Positions 9,343 through 17,237 of a DNA stretch of 64,000 nucleotides are shown here, piece by piece (position 1 is the first letter of the stretch; each line of letters starts with the position of its first letter). Below the pieces are notes generated by a model. That model was not told the DNA's origin, ran no database searches, and saw only the letters and a program-made list of their open reading frames with translations. Source of the stretch: Panacagrimonas sp963975245 (GTDB lineage: Bacteria; Pseudomonadota; Gammaproteobacteria; Nevskiales; Nevskiaceae); the NCBI GenBank assembly GCA_963975245.1, contig CAXBFJ010000001.1, forward strand, positions 434,001-498,000. Reading direction: 5' to 3'. The translations under genes and the position numbers were made by a program.

Positions 9343-10133
9343 GTGGCGGCATTCACCCGACGGCAATCGTTGATCCGGCAGCGGAGCTGGAGAACGACGT
9401 TGTCGTTGGCCCGTACGCAATCATCGGGGCCAAGGTTCAGATTGGGCGGGGGACACAAGTCGGTGCCCATGCTGTTCTGAGCGGACCGATGCGCATTGGC
9501 GCTGACAACAAGATTTTTCCGCACGTCGCCTTGGGTGCTGTTTCCCAGGACAAGACCGCGCGAGAAGATGATCCAACTTCAGTGGTGATCGGTGACGGGA
9601 ACGTCATTCGCGAGTTCGTCACTATCCAGCGCGGCACCATGAAGGAGTTTGAAACCAAGAACGGTGAAACCCGCGTCGGTGACCGCAACTGGATCATGAA
9701 TTATTGCCACATCGCGCACGATTGCTGGATTGGCAATGACACCATCTTTGCCAATAACGCGAGTCTTGCCGGTCACGTGGATATCGGCAATTCGGTCGTG
9801 CTGGGGGGCTATACACTGGTTTATCAGTTCTGCCGCATCGGGGCACATGCGTTCACCGCATTTTCGGCGGGGGTCACCGGTGATATTCCCCCGTTCGTGA
9901 TGGTGCAGGGGAATCCGGCGCAACCGCGCACGATCAACAAGGAAGGCATGCGCCGTTGGAAGTTTGACCGCGCTGATATTGATGCGGTCGATGAGGCTTA
10001 TAAGCTGATATACCGCTCGGGCAAGTTGATGAGCGATGTGCGAGCCGAGTTGGCTGACCTCGCCAAGAGCAATGATCAGGTACGGCTGATGAACGATTTT
10101 GTTCTCAGTGCAAAACGTCCGCTGGCGCGCTAG
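9339..10133 (+). CDS. lpxA: UDP-N-acetylglucosamine 3-O-acyltransferase
   Basis: LpxA performs the first lipid A step, O-acylation of UDP-GlcNAc. The GTG start at 9339 lies in the GTGA overlap with the fabZ stop and gives 264 residues. Hexapeptide repeats fill residues 1-190, with the catalytic His in MNYCHIAHDCWIGND near 122-125. The GDIPPFVMVQGNPA turn is conserved, and a helical ACP-binding C-terminus follows (MRRWKFDRADIDAVDEAY). The operon ends here: the next gene faces the other way, and lpxB, usually next, is missing from the window. Confidence 0.97.
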   Translation: MSGGIHPTAIVDPAAELENDVVVGPYAIIGAKVQIGRGTQVGAHAVLSGPMRIGADNKIFPHVALGAVSQDKTAREDDPTSVVIGDGNVIREFVTIQRGTMKEFETKNGETRVGDRNWIMNYCHIAHDCWIGNDTIFANNASLAGHVDIGNSVVLGGYTLVYQFCRIGAHAFTAFSAGVTGDIPPFVMVQGNPAQPRTINKEGMRRWKFDRADIDAVDEAYKLIYRSGKLMSDVRAELADLAKSNDQVRLMNDFVLSAKRPLAR

Positions 10134-10176
10134 GCGCCTGTTCTACTTGTTTCGCAGCCAGGTGAGGTGCGTTCTC

Positions 10177-11907
10177 TCAGGGAACACGAACCGGTCCGCT
10201 GAGTGAACGGGATAATTGTTTGCCTTGGGCGTCCTGCAGTCCTGATGTCAGGGCGACGTTGTAGTAACCGGGACTGACCGGCAAGATCAGGCTCGTTGCA
10301 TTCGGGCCGATCTCCCACCCGGAATTGATGCGCCCGCCATTGCTTGCCGTAACGCTGATATGACGGGTTGCACTCTCTATAGAGCCGAAGACGCCATCAA
10401 AAGCCAGGACGATGGCGGGACGTCCTGCAAGATGACCTGCAAACCGCAGGTTCAAGACACCCGCTTGGGGCTCGTCCGGCCACCAGCGGCTCAGCTGCAT
10501 GGGCGATGAAGACGGATCGTGACTCACAGATGTGCCGGTGCGCGCTGATGAGTTGCTTGCATCAGTGGCGACTGTTCTGGGTGGCTTCGCGGGCGTGGGA
10601 GCGGGAGTCGCAGGACGCGAATCGGCTTCTGTTGGCTTATTCGCAACAGCTGATGTTGCTGGCTCAGGGGTCGATTCCTTGTTGTCACCAGACACCTCTG
10701 GCGTGCCAACATTTTTTGATGCGTTCTGTTGTGCAGGTTTGGTGCCGGTAGCAGCATCATCCTTTGGCGTTGGCTGCGCGGTTTTCGGTTCTATTGTGTC
10801 GGCACTGGAATCCTCGGCGAGCGCAATTTCTGTCGGCGGTGCCCCTGACTGATCGCCGCTGTTCAGGTCATCGCGATCAATTGGAATGATCTCGACTTCC
10901 GAAACCTCCGCGACGGCGGTGTTTGCGGATGGCACCGCATCGCTGTCGCTTTTAGCCTGCTTTTGTCCGGGACCGCCAGCGACCTTGCCGCTATTCGTGT
11001 TCTGCGCGTTCTCACCGACCTCTGTAACTGGGGACTCAGGTTCCAGAAACGCTAAACCTGTATCCGGTGCATAGACAAAATACCCGGCAAGGGCCGCCAG
11101 CGTTGCCAGTGCCAATGCAGGCACCACCCAGGGACGTGAACCTGTGTCGGGTGCTACCGCTTGTGCGGAGGCACTCGCGGGTTTGGTTTCGGCGGCGGAC
11201 AGCCGCGCGTCAGGTTCGGATTTTGCTGCCGGGGCCGCGAGCTTGTTCTCGCTGAGCTCGGGTGTTGCAACCGCCAGGCCATCAGACACCAGTGCAATTT
11301 TCACCGCAGTGTTGGCCTGTGCCGTAAACAGCACGCTCTGGCCAATGTTGGGCATTTTGCTGCCTAGCAGATCAGCGGTACTGAAGCTGTAGAGCTTGGA
11401 TTTTTCACTCTGAATCCAGCCGCTTCGATTCTTTTCGTCGAGGCTGACAATCTTTCCCCGCTCGGAGCTGGGCATGGCTGCCTTTGGCTGAGGGGAAGGC
11501 TCTGGCTCTGATCCTGAGGCGCCGCCGGGCTCGGCGTCTTCGTGCTGCGCTTGCAGCGTGCCCTGTGCCATTTCTCCAGCGTCTTGCACGGGAGCGTCTT
11601 GCGGCTCAGGCGGCTGCTCAGCAGAAACCCGGCCATCCGATTCGGGACTTGAGTCGGCAGGCACAGATGCTTCGTCGCTGATCTCGGTTGCCAGCCCATC
11701 GGCGCCCGAAAAGCGAACCGTGTCGCCGATACTGATGACCCCATCGCTGACGACATCGGCCGCGGAGAAAAAGTAGAGTTCGCCATCTGAACCTTCGATC
11801 CACCCCGAGCGTTCTTCGGCGCTGAAACTGACCAAGGTTCCCGATTGCGAGCGGGCGCTGGCCAGAGCCTGGACTGCGTCTTTCTGCGCTGGATGTTTTT
11901 CCGTCAC
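10177..11907 (-). CDS. Single-pass membrane protein with two cold-shock-like domains
   Basis: I do not recognise the whole protein (576 residues, GTG start). Two segments look like diverged cold-shock/OB domains: residues about 22-75 (GTLVSFSAEERSGWI, GELYFFSAADV, IGDTVRF) and about 150-207 (GKIVSLDEKNRSGWI, KLYSFSTADL, IGQSVLF). The RNA-binding KGFGFI motif of true cold-shock proteins is replaced by RSGWI, and VFVHF by LYFFS or LYSFS. One membrane span lies at about 260-279. A Pro/Ala/Ser-rich linker follows to about 470, then a 105-residue C-terminal domain with conserved-looking WW and aromatic residues. There is no signal peptide, so the OB-like domains should be cytoplasmic and the tail periplasmic. 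Function is unknown. Confidence 0.85.
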   Translation of the reverse strand: MTEKHPAQKDAVQALASARSQSGTLVSFSAEERSGWIEGSDGELYFFSAADVVSDGVISIGDTVRFSGADGLATEISDEASVPADSSPESDGRVSAEQPPEPQDAPVQDAGEMAQGTLQAQHEDAEPGGASGSEPEPSPQPKAAMPSSERGKIVSLDEKNRSGWIQSEKSKLYSFSTADLLGSKMPNIGQSVLFTAQANTAVKIALVSDGLAVATPELSENKLAAPAAKSEPDARLSAAETKPASASAQAVAPDTGSRPWVVPALALATLAALAGYFVYAPDTGLAFLEPESPVTEVGENAQNTNSGKVAGGPGQKQAKSDSDAVPSANTAVAEVSEVEIIPIDRDDLNSGDQSGAPPTEIALAEDSSADTIEPKTAQPTPKDDAATGTKPAQQNASKNVGTPEVSGDNKESTPEPATSAVANKPTEADSRPATPAPTPAKPPRTVATDASNSSARTGTSVSHDPSSSPMQLSRWWPDEPQAGVLNLRFAGHLAGRPAIVLAFDGVFGSIESATRHISVTASNGGRINSGWEIGPNATSLILPVSPGYYNVALTSGLQDAQGKQLSRSLSGPVRVP

Positions 11908-12004
11908 CGCTCAAAATCTCCATGGGTCTCGGGACCGCCTGATGCGACACCGAAGTAGGCCGCCAGTCATTGTTGACCTATTATTGACTACGCTCCCGTC
12001 AATG

Positions 12005-12550
12005 TCAGGAAGCACGTCTGAGCAGGACGTAGATCGCGCCGGTGCCGCCATCGCGCGGCTGCGCCGAACAGAACGCAATCACGTTTTTTACTTTGCGCAG
12101 CCAACCGTCGAGCAGTTGTTTGAGGACTGGTCCGGAATTCGGCGAGCCCTTGCCTTTTCCGTGGATGATGCGAACACAGCGAATGTCCATTTTTTCGCAG
12201 GCCACCAGAAATTCGGCGACCTCGCGGCGCGCGTTCTCTCTATTCAGGCCGTGCAGATCGAGCTCTGCCTCTCGGCGATAAGCTCCACGGCGCAATTGAC
12301 GGAGTATCCGATCCTGGACCCCTTCGGCCTTGTAGCTGAGCGTTTCTCCGCTTTCCATGTTCTCTGGGTCCGGCCCAGACAGTAGTTCAGAAAGCACGGC
12401 GGCCTCGTCTGCTTCGCTTTGTCGCGGGCGCGGCGGTAGTCGCGGGCGATTTCGTGCGACCCGCTCAACCGGCGCGTGTGGCTTGACGCCCAGCATGGCC
12501 TTTCGGAATTGTTCTATGTCGTCGTCGCCGTTCACGTGGTTTGCTGTCAT
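12005..12550 (-). CDS. smrB: Smr-domain endonuclease, SmrB-like
   Basis: The C-terminal half is an Smr domain with LDLHG near residue 100, HGKGKGS near 139 and the closing GGTGAIYVLL segment. The N-terminal stretch (DDIEQFRKAMLGVKP, followed by basic Pro/Arg residues) resembles SmrB, which docks on collided ribosomes and cleaves the mRNA between them to start rescue. I favour the ATG at 12550 (181 residues). An ATG at 12586 in the same frame would add a hydrophobic leader that looks spurious. The gene is divergent from surE, with 99 bases between starts. Assignment to SmrB rather than another Smr protein is by N-terminal resemblance. Confidence 0.85.
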   Translation of the reverse strand: MTANHVNGDDDIEQFRKAMLGVKPHAPVERVARNRPRLPPRPRQSEADEAAVLSELLSGPDPENMESGETLSYKAEGVQDRILRQLRRGAYRREAELDLHGLNRENARREVAEFLVACEKMDIRCVRIIHGKGKGSPNSGPVLKQLLDGWLRKVKNVIAFCSAQPRDGGTGAIYVLLRRAS

Positions 12551-12649
12551 CAAGCTGGCGAATAGGAGGGCGCAGAATGACGACATTGTCCCGCATTCCA
12601 GAACTCAGCACGAAATTCTGGACGCAGACAGATAAACTATGGGTCTTCC

Positions 12650-13396
12650 ATGCGAATCCTCCTTTCAAACGACGACGGCTGCTTGGCGCCGGGCCTGGTG
12701 TGTCTGCGCGAGCAGCTGCGCCAGGACCATGAAGTGCATGTGGTCGCTCCGGACCGAAATCGCAGCGGCGCGAGTAATTCGCTGACGCTTCATTCGCCTG
12801 TGCGGGTTCATTCGCATGACGATGGCACGCATTGTGTAGATGGCACGCCAACCGATTGCGTGCATCTGGCACTGACCGGAATGCTGGAAGAGGATTTCGA
12901 TATTGTGGTGTCTGGCATCAATGCCGGCGCCAATTTGGGAGATGACACCCTGTATTCGGGAACGGTGGCTGCGGCCATGGAAGGGCGCTTTTTGGGTTAC
13001 GCGGCGGTGGCGGTTTCAAGCTGCGCCGTGGCGCCTAAACACTACGAGACTGCTGCGCGCGTGGCCGCTCGCGTGATTGCGCGGCTCAAGGACGACCCCT
13101 TGCCCGGTAATACCATCCTGAATATCAATGTCCCTGATATTCCCTACGAGGCGCTGCAGGGCCTAGAAGTCACACGCCTGGGAAATCGACACCGCGCGGA
13201 AAGTGCCATTGCCGCAAAGGACCCTCGCGGTCGGCCGATCTGGTGGGTGGGGGCGGCCGGGGGCGAGGGCGACGCCGGACCCGGTACGGATTTTCATGCA
13301 GTCAATCATGGTCGCGCGTCCATAACGCCGCTCCTGGTTGATCTGACACGCCACACATCGCTGGAACAATTGTCTCAATGGGTACGCGAAGTTTGA
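12650..13396 (+). CDS. surE: 5'/3'-nucleotidase SurE
   Basis: SurE is a metal-dependent nucleoside monophosphate phosphatase linked to stationary-phase survival. The protein has 248 residues. Metal ligands are at N7-D8-D9 in ILLSNDDG, with the family segments APDRNRSGASNSLT and SGINAGANLGDDTLYSGTVAAAMEG, where the conserved Asn and Ser lie. HYETAARVAARV and the C-terminal NHGRASITPL are also typical. It overlaps pcm by 19 bases if pcm starts at 13378, and surE-pcm is a conserved pair. Confidence 0.96.
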   Translation: MRILLSNDDGCLAPGLVCLREQLRQDHEVHVVAPDRNRSGASNSLTLHSPVRVHSHDDGTHCVDGTPTDCVHLALTGMLEEDFDIVVSGINAGANLGDDTLYSGTVAAAMEGRFLGYAAVAVSSCAVAPKHYETAARVAARVIARLKDDPLPGNTILNINVPDIPYEALQGLEVTRLGNRHRAESAIAAKDPRGRPIWWVGAAGGEGDAGPGTDFHAVNHGRASITPLLVDLTRHTSLEQLSQWVREV

Positions 13397-14070
13397 TCAC
13401 CAAGGCTTCCACACATCACCACAGTCGCGGGCTGGGGATGACGTCCGCGCGCGTGCGTGCTTCTCTGATTGAGGAACTGCGAAAACTCGGAATTCGGGAC
13501 GAACGCGTTCTGGATGTGATGAGCCAGGTGCCGCGCCATGAATTTGTCGAAGAAGCGTTTCGGGGCGATGCCTACAAGAATCGCTCGCTGCCAATAGGAC
13601 ATTCTCAGACCATCTCGCAGCCTTATATCGTTGCGCTGATGACACAGGCCATTCTTGGCGCCAAGTCACCCAAGCGCATTCTGGAAGTCGGCACAGGGTG
13701 CGGCTACCAGACTGCGGTTCTCGCGCCTCTGGTTGAAACGGTGTTCAGTGTCGAAAGGATTCGAGCGCTGACAGAATCCGCCCGCGCCCGCCTAGCCTCT
13801 CTGGGAATTCGCAATGTGCACTTCGGCTATTCCGATGGCACCTTGGGCTGGACGCCCTATGCGCCGTACGACGGCATTGTGGTGACCGCTGGTGGTGAGG
13901 AAATCCCTGCTCCGCTGATCAAGCAATTGGCGCCGGGCGGGCGGCTGGTGATTCCGGTGGGCCCCAATGGCGCGCAACGACTCAAGCTTGTCGAAAAGCA
14001 GGAGCATGGCGTCACCGAAACCGATCTGGGTGCGGTGACGTTCGTGCCCCTGTTGCCTGGCAAAGTCTGA
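13378..14070 (+). CDS. pcm: Protein-L-isoaspartate O-methyltransferase
   Basis: Pcm methylates abnormal L-isoaspartyl residues with S-adenosylmethionine to start their repair. The family segments are the N-terminal VPRHEFVEEAF, ALPIGHGQTIS-like LPIGHSQTISQPYIVALM, SAM-binding motif LEVGTGCGYQTAVL near residue 101, and LAPGGRLVIPVG. The ATG at 13378 gives 230 residues. An in-frame ATG at 13438 would give about 210. The longer form has a short basic leader like that seen in related pcm genes, so I keep it. It is followed 10 bases later by dedA. Confidence 0.95.
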   Translation: MGTRSLITKASTHHHSRGLGMTSARVRASLIEELRKLGIRDERVLDVMSQVPRHEFVEEAFRGDAYKNRSLPIGHSQTISQPYIVALMTQAILGAKSPKRILEVGTGCGYQTAVLAPLVETVFSVERIRALTESARARLASLGIRNVHFGYSDGTLGWTPYAPYDGIVVTAGGEEIPAPLIKQLAPGGRLVIPVGPNGAQRLKLVEKQEHGVTETDLGAVTFVPLLPGKV

Positions 14071-14080
14071 GGAACGCACC

Positions 14081-14689
14081 GTGGAAGCTTTCTCCCTGTG
14101 GTTGGCCGATATCGTGTCGCAGCTTGGATACACGGAGATCGTGTTCCTGATGGCCCTGGAATCCAGCCTGTTTCCCGTTCCATCGGAACTGGTCATGATC
14201 CCGGCCGGTTATCGAGCCGCGCAGGGTGAGCTCAATCCTTTCCTGGCCACGTTGGCCGGTGGCGGAGGTTCGATGATTGGTGCCTCTGCCAACTATGTCC
14301 TGGGCAAGTATCTGGGCCGTGCTTTCCTGCTGCGCTACGGCAAGTATTTCTTGATCAGCAAGAAGACTTTCGACGATGCCGAAGCCATGTTCTTGCGCAA
14401 TGCCAACCGCGCAACGTTCATTGGCAGATTCATTCCCGGGGTTCGCCATCTCATTTCGATTCCTCCGGGCATGTTCGGCATGGCGATTCTGCCCTTTGTA
14501 GTGCTGACATCGTTGGGAGCCACGATCTGGTGCGGCGTCCTGGTAGCGCTCGGTTATTATTTTGGCGAGCCAGTGATCAAGGCGGTGGCGGCCTATACGC
14601 ACGAAGCGGGCGTGATTGCTCTGGCGGGCCTGCTGGTCTTCGTCATTTGGTTCGTGATCAAGCACCGTTCGCGTGAGGCACGCCGATGA
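14081..14689 (+). CDS. DedA-family membrane protein
   Basis: The 202 residues (GTG start) contain about five hydrophobic segments and the DedA hallmark FIGRFIPGVRHLISIPPGMFGM, with the conserved Arg and Pro. An acidic-Pro motif near the start (ESSLFPVPSELVMIPAG) is also typical. DedA proteins recycle undecaprenyl phosphate or flip phospholipids across the inner membrane and support membrane potential and envelope stress tolerance. Which role this one has cannot be read from sequence. It overlaps the NlpD-like gene by 4 bases, suggesting coupling with cell-wall functions. Confidence 0.92.
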   Translation: MEAFSLWLADIVSQLGYTEIVFLMALESSLFPVPSELVMIPAGYRAAQGELNPFLATLAGGGGSMIGASANYVLGKYLGRAFLLRYGKYFLISKKTFDDAEAMFLRNANRATFIGRFIPGVRHLISIPPGMFGMAILPFVVLTSLGATIWCGVLVALGYYFGEPVIKAVAAYTHEAGVIALAGLLVFVIWFVIKHRSREARR

Positions 14690-15546
14690 AACTGGGATAC
14701 ACACTGCTGATACTGGCCCCCCTGCTGCCCGCCTGCGCCAGCCTTGTTACCTGGGACCCGCCGCCGAAGACCGAGTCCTACAACCAGAAGGCGGCGTTGG
14801 TTCGGCCCGAGCGCCCGGTAGGAAAGGGCGAGTACATGGTCCGCGAGTCAGACACGGTTTATTCCATCGCTTTTCGCAACAATCTGGACTATCGCGAGTT
14901 CGCGCGCTGGAACAACATCGGGCCGGATTATCTGATTCATCCGGGGCAGGTCCTTCATCTCAGCCGGCCTCCGAAAGTGGCGCTGGTTGAAGGCGATATT
15001 GTGTCCCACCCCGTCATCGATACGCCGTCTTCGGTCGGCACCCCCATTGCGTTGCCAGATGAAAGCACTGGACCGGTTCCTGTTGATGGCACTGACTCGC
15101 CGCGGCCCGTGCCGGTGGCCGTGGCACCGCCGGTGAGCGTGCCTGTAAAGCCTGCGGTGACCAGTGAGTCCGGCGGCCCTTACAAATGGCAATGGCCGAC
15201 ACAGGGCGTTGTCGTGCGCGGCTTTGATTTGAAGAACGGCTCCAAGGGCCTTGATTTCAAGGGTGAGCTAGGCCAAACGGTGGTCGCTGCCGCACCTGGC
15301 AAAGTGGTCTATAGCGGCTCAGCCTTGCGTGGCTACGGTGAGCTGGTGATCGTCAAACATGACGATCTACGACTCTCTGCCTACGGCTATAACCGCAAAC
15401 GGCTGGTAAGCGAAGGCCAGTCGGTCAAGGGTGGGCAGGCGATTGCGGAACTCGGATTGGGACCGCAGAACCAGCCAATCCTGCATTTCGAGATTCGAGA
15501 GCGCGGCCAGCCGGTGAACCCGGTGCCTTACCTGCCCGCGAAGTAG
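14686..15546 (+). CDS. nlpD: NlpD-like lipoprotein with LysM and degenerate M23 domain
   Basis: The signal peptide ends in the lipobox LPAC with Cys17, so it is an outer- or inner-membrane lipoprotein. A LysM domain (about 49-94, YMVRESDTVYSIAFRNNL) binds peptidoglycan. The C-terminal M23/LytM domain lacks zinc ligands: the usual HxGxD is KGLDFKG, and the usual HxH is LHFE. This is the pattern of NlpD/EnvC, which do not cut the wall but activate amidases such as AmiC during division. The surE-pcm-dedA-nlpD order supports NlpD. rpoS, usually next, is absent here. Confidence 0.88.
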   Translation: MKLGYTLLILAPLLPACASLVTWDPPPKTESYNQKAALVRPERPVGKGEYMVRESDTVYSIAFRNNLDYREFARWNNIGPDYLIHPGQVLHLSRPPKVALVEGDIVSHPVIDTPSSVGTPIALPDESTGPVPVDGTDSPRPVPVAVAPPVSVPVKPAVTSESGGPYKWQWPTQGVVVRGFDLKNGSKGLDFKGELGQTVVAAAPGKVVYSGSALRGYGELVIVKHDDLRLSAYGYNRKRLVSEGQSVKGGQAIAELGLGPQNQPILHFEIRERGQPVNPVPYLPAK

Positions 15547-15580
15547 GCGACAGAGCGCGGATTGCAGATTGCGGCATGGC

Positions 15581-15605
15581 CCGGCGCCGAGCAGGCCGGC
15601 GCCGG
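15581..15605. repeat. GC-rich inverted repeat between convergent genes
   Basis: CCGGCGCC at 15581-15588 pairs exactly with GGCGCCGG at 15598-15605 across a 9-base loop. It lies in the 84-base gap between the convergent nlpD and MaoC-like genes. It could act as a shared transcription terminator, but there is no T-run on either side, so an intrinsic terminator is not proven. Confidence 0.5.
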
Positions 15606-15630
15606 ACGTAAGCTCTGAAGCGTTAACCGC

Positions 15631-16086
15631 TTACTTGGGTTTGCGCATCATCAAGGCGCTGCGCTTGCAGCTGGCGACCAGTTCATTGCGCTGGTTGAAG
15701 GCGGTATGCAGGAAAATCACGATTCCGTTGTCCGGCCGGCTTTTGCTGCTGCGCACTTCAACAACTTCCGATTCGCTGCGCAGCGTGTCGCCGTGAAAGA
15801 CCGGCCGGGGGAAACGCACCTCGTCCCAACCCAGATTGCCCACTGTCGTGCCCAGGGTGGTGTCCTGCACGGTCACGCCGACCATCAGCCCCAGGGTGAA
15901 AGCGCTGTTGACAAGGCGCTGGCCAAACTCGGAATTCTCCTCGCAGTATTGCTGATCAATATGCAGCGCTGCCGGGTTATGCGTCAGGGCGGAAAAAAAC
16001 ACGTTGTCTGCTTCGGTCACGGTCCTGCGAACCTCGTGAACAAATTTCTGGCCCACTGAAAATTCTTCGAAATACAATCCAGCCAC
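15631..16086 (-). CDS. MaoC-like (hotdog) acyl-CoA hydratase/dehydratase
   Basis: I start the protein at the GTG at 16086, seven bases after an AGGAG, giving 151 residues beginning VAGLYFEEFSVGQKF. The longer open frame upstream has no domain character. It is a single hotdog domain with a hydratase-2-like motif at SALTHNPAALHID. In classical R-specific hydratases the motif is GDxNPxH. Here the Asp position is His or Thr, as in mesaconyl-CoA or methylmalyl-CoA hydratase relatives, which often read LTxNTxxLHxD. The substrate is likely an acyl-CoA but cannot be named. Confidence 0.85.
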   Translation of the reverse strand: MAGLYFEEFSVGQKFVHEVRRTVTEADNVFFSALTHNPAALHIDQQYCEENSEFGQRLVNSAFTLGLMVGVTVQDTTLGTTVGNLGWDEVRFPRPVFHGDTLRSESEVVEVRSSKSRPDNGIVIFLHTAFNQRNELVASCKRSALMMRKPK

Positions 16087-16188
16087 ACGGATTCTCCTGA
16101 TGTTGGAAAAGGTAGAGATAAGCGCCCCTGTCGGGCGTGAACCTGCAATGCTACCTTTGGCGCAGGAAAATTGTGTTGGAACTGAACC

Positions 16189-16665
16189 ATGGAAGAGCAG
16201 CCGCTGTGTGCCCCCAAGCGAATGGGCAAGGAAGATCATCGCGACACCTCCGAGTCTGATGCCTCCACGATCTGGATATTGGTGGGGCTGGCCTTGCTGA
16301 TGCTGGGCGGCATCTTCTACAGCCACACTTTCATGGACAGGGAAGGTGGCCCGGAAGGCGAAGGTATTGGCCAGAATCTGTCTGAGCTCATTGCAGGCGG
16401 GTCTGGATCGTCTGCGCCAGAGCGCCAGATGAAGGAGGCCGGGCTGCAGAAGGCCGAAGCCCTGCCAGGCGAGAAGTTTGCCGGGGCGGTGACGCTTTCC
16501 AGCGACTCCGGTGCCTGCCATTCCCTACGCAATGCCCGCGAACTGGTGCAGTCCAAGATGAAGCAACCGCACTCCTCCTGGCAGGCAAACGAGTACCGAA
16601 AGGACCTGGCCAGCATCCGTAGCAGGGGTAGCGAGCTGGGCTGTTGGAGCGGTGGCGTCGAGTAG
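16189..16665 (+). CDS. Hypothetical single-pass membrane protein
   Basis: I do not recognise this 158-residue protein. Residues 27-46 (ASTIWILVGLALLMLGGIFY) form one hydrophobic span after a charged N-terminus. The rest is a polar domain, rich in Ser, Gly and Glu, with two Cys near residues 109 and 153 that could form a disulfide if the domain is periplasmic. Codon use looks like that of its neighbours. An ATG at 16222 would start just before the membrane span. It is divergent from the MaoC-like gene. Confidence 0.65.
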   Translation: MEEQPLCAPKRMGKEDHRDTSESDASTIWILVGLALLMLGGIFYSHTFMDREGGPEGEGIGQNLSELIAGGSGSSAPERQMKEAGLQKAEALPGEKFAGAVTLSSDSGACHSLRNARELVQSKMKQPHSSWQANEYRKDLASIRSRGSELGCWSGGVE

Positions 16666-16881
16666 GCTCGGAGCCTTAAAAAAATGCTGCGCTGCGCAAT
16701 CTTGACCCCGGGGCAGGGGGGCTGACAGAAGCACCGTTAGACAAACCGGCACAGGTCCGCTAACGTGCCCTCCGCAGTCGTTTCAAGCAGTGATTTTTCC
16801 GCGATACTTTCAGTGCCCCGCTACACCAAGTCTGGGGACGCTTCAGCTTCCCGGCGAACGTTTCTTGAACGGATGCAGCAA

Positions 16882-16898
16882 GTGAGCCGTCGGCTCAC
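16882..16898 (+). promoter_or_regulatory. Hairpin in the leader of the cold-shock gene
   Basis: GTGAGCC at 16882-16888 and GGCTCAC at 16892-16898 form a 7-bp stem with a 3-base loop, 30 bases before the ATG at 16928. The gap from the previous gene is 262 bases, long enough for the structured leader seen upstream of many cspA-type genes. The rest of 16666-16927 shows no open frame or other signal I can support. A thermosensor or stability role is only suggested by position. Confidence 0.4.
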
Positions 16899-16927
16899 AC
16901 ATCATCAATTGTTCAGAGGAATGTTTC

Positions 16928-17140
16928 ATGTCGAATGCATCGACCGGTGTAGTTAAGTGGTTCAATGACGCCAAGGGTTTTGGCTTTATCACCCCAGAAG
17001 GCGGCGGCGAAGATCTCTTCGCTCATTTCAAGGAGATCCAGGGCACGGGCTTCAAGACCCTCAAAGAAGGCCAGCGCGTAGAGTACGTTGCAGCGCGCGG
17101 TCAGAAGGGCATGCAGGCCACCCAAATCAAGGCGCTCTAA
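16928..17140 (+). CDS. Cold-shock protein, CspA family
   Basis: A classic 70-residue cold-shock domain protein. RNP1 KGFGFI is at residues 16-21 and RNP2 DLFAHF at 29-34, with KWFNDAKG before and QRVEYVAARGQKGMQATQI after. It should bind single-stranded RNA or DNA and melt secondary structure in the cytoplasm. An AGAGGAA ribosome site precedes the ATG. It is a single-gene unit: long leader upstream and an intrinsic terminator 32 bases after the stop. It contrasts with the diverged cold-shock-like domains at 10177-11907. Confidence 0.97.
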   Translation: MSNASTGVVKWFNDAKGFGFITPEGGGEDLFAHFKEIQGTGFKTLKEGQRVEYVAARGQKGMQATQIKAL

Positions 17141-17172
17141 TCAGCCCTAAATTACGATTTGCGTTAATCGGA

Positions 17173-17205
17173 AGCCGCGACCCGTTGGTCGCGGCTTTCT
17201 TTTTG
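17173..17205 (+). terminator. Intrinsic terminator after the cold-shock gene
   Basis: AGCCGCGACC at 17173-17182 pairs exactly with GGTCGCGGCT at 17187-17196 around a CGTT loop, and is followed by TTCTTTTTGTC. This is a textbook Rho-independent terminator for the cold-shock gene, just before the desaturase. Confidence 0.93.
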
Positions 17206-17237
17206 TCTTAACTTTGACAGGCCAGAATGTGACGACG

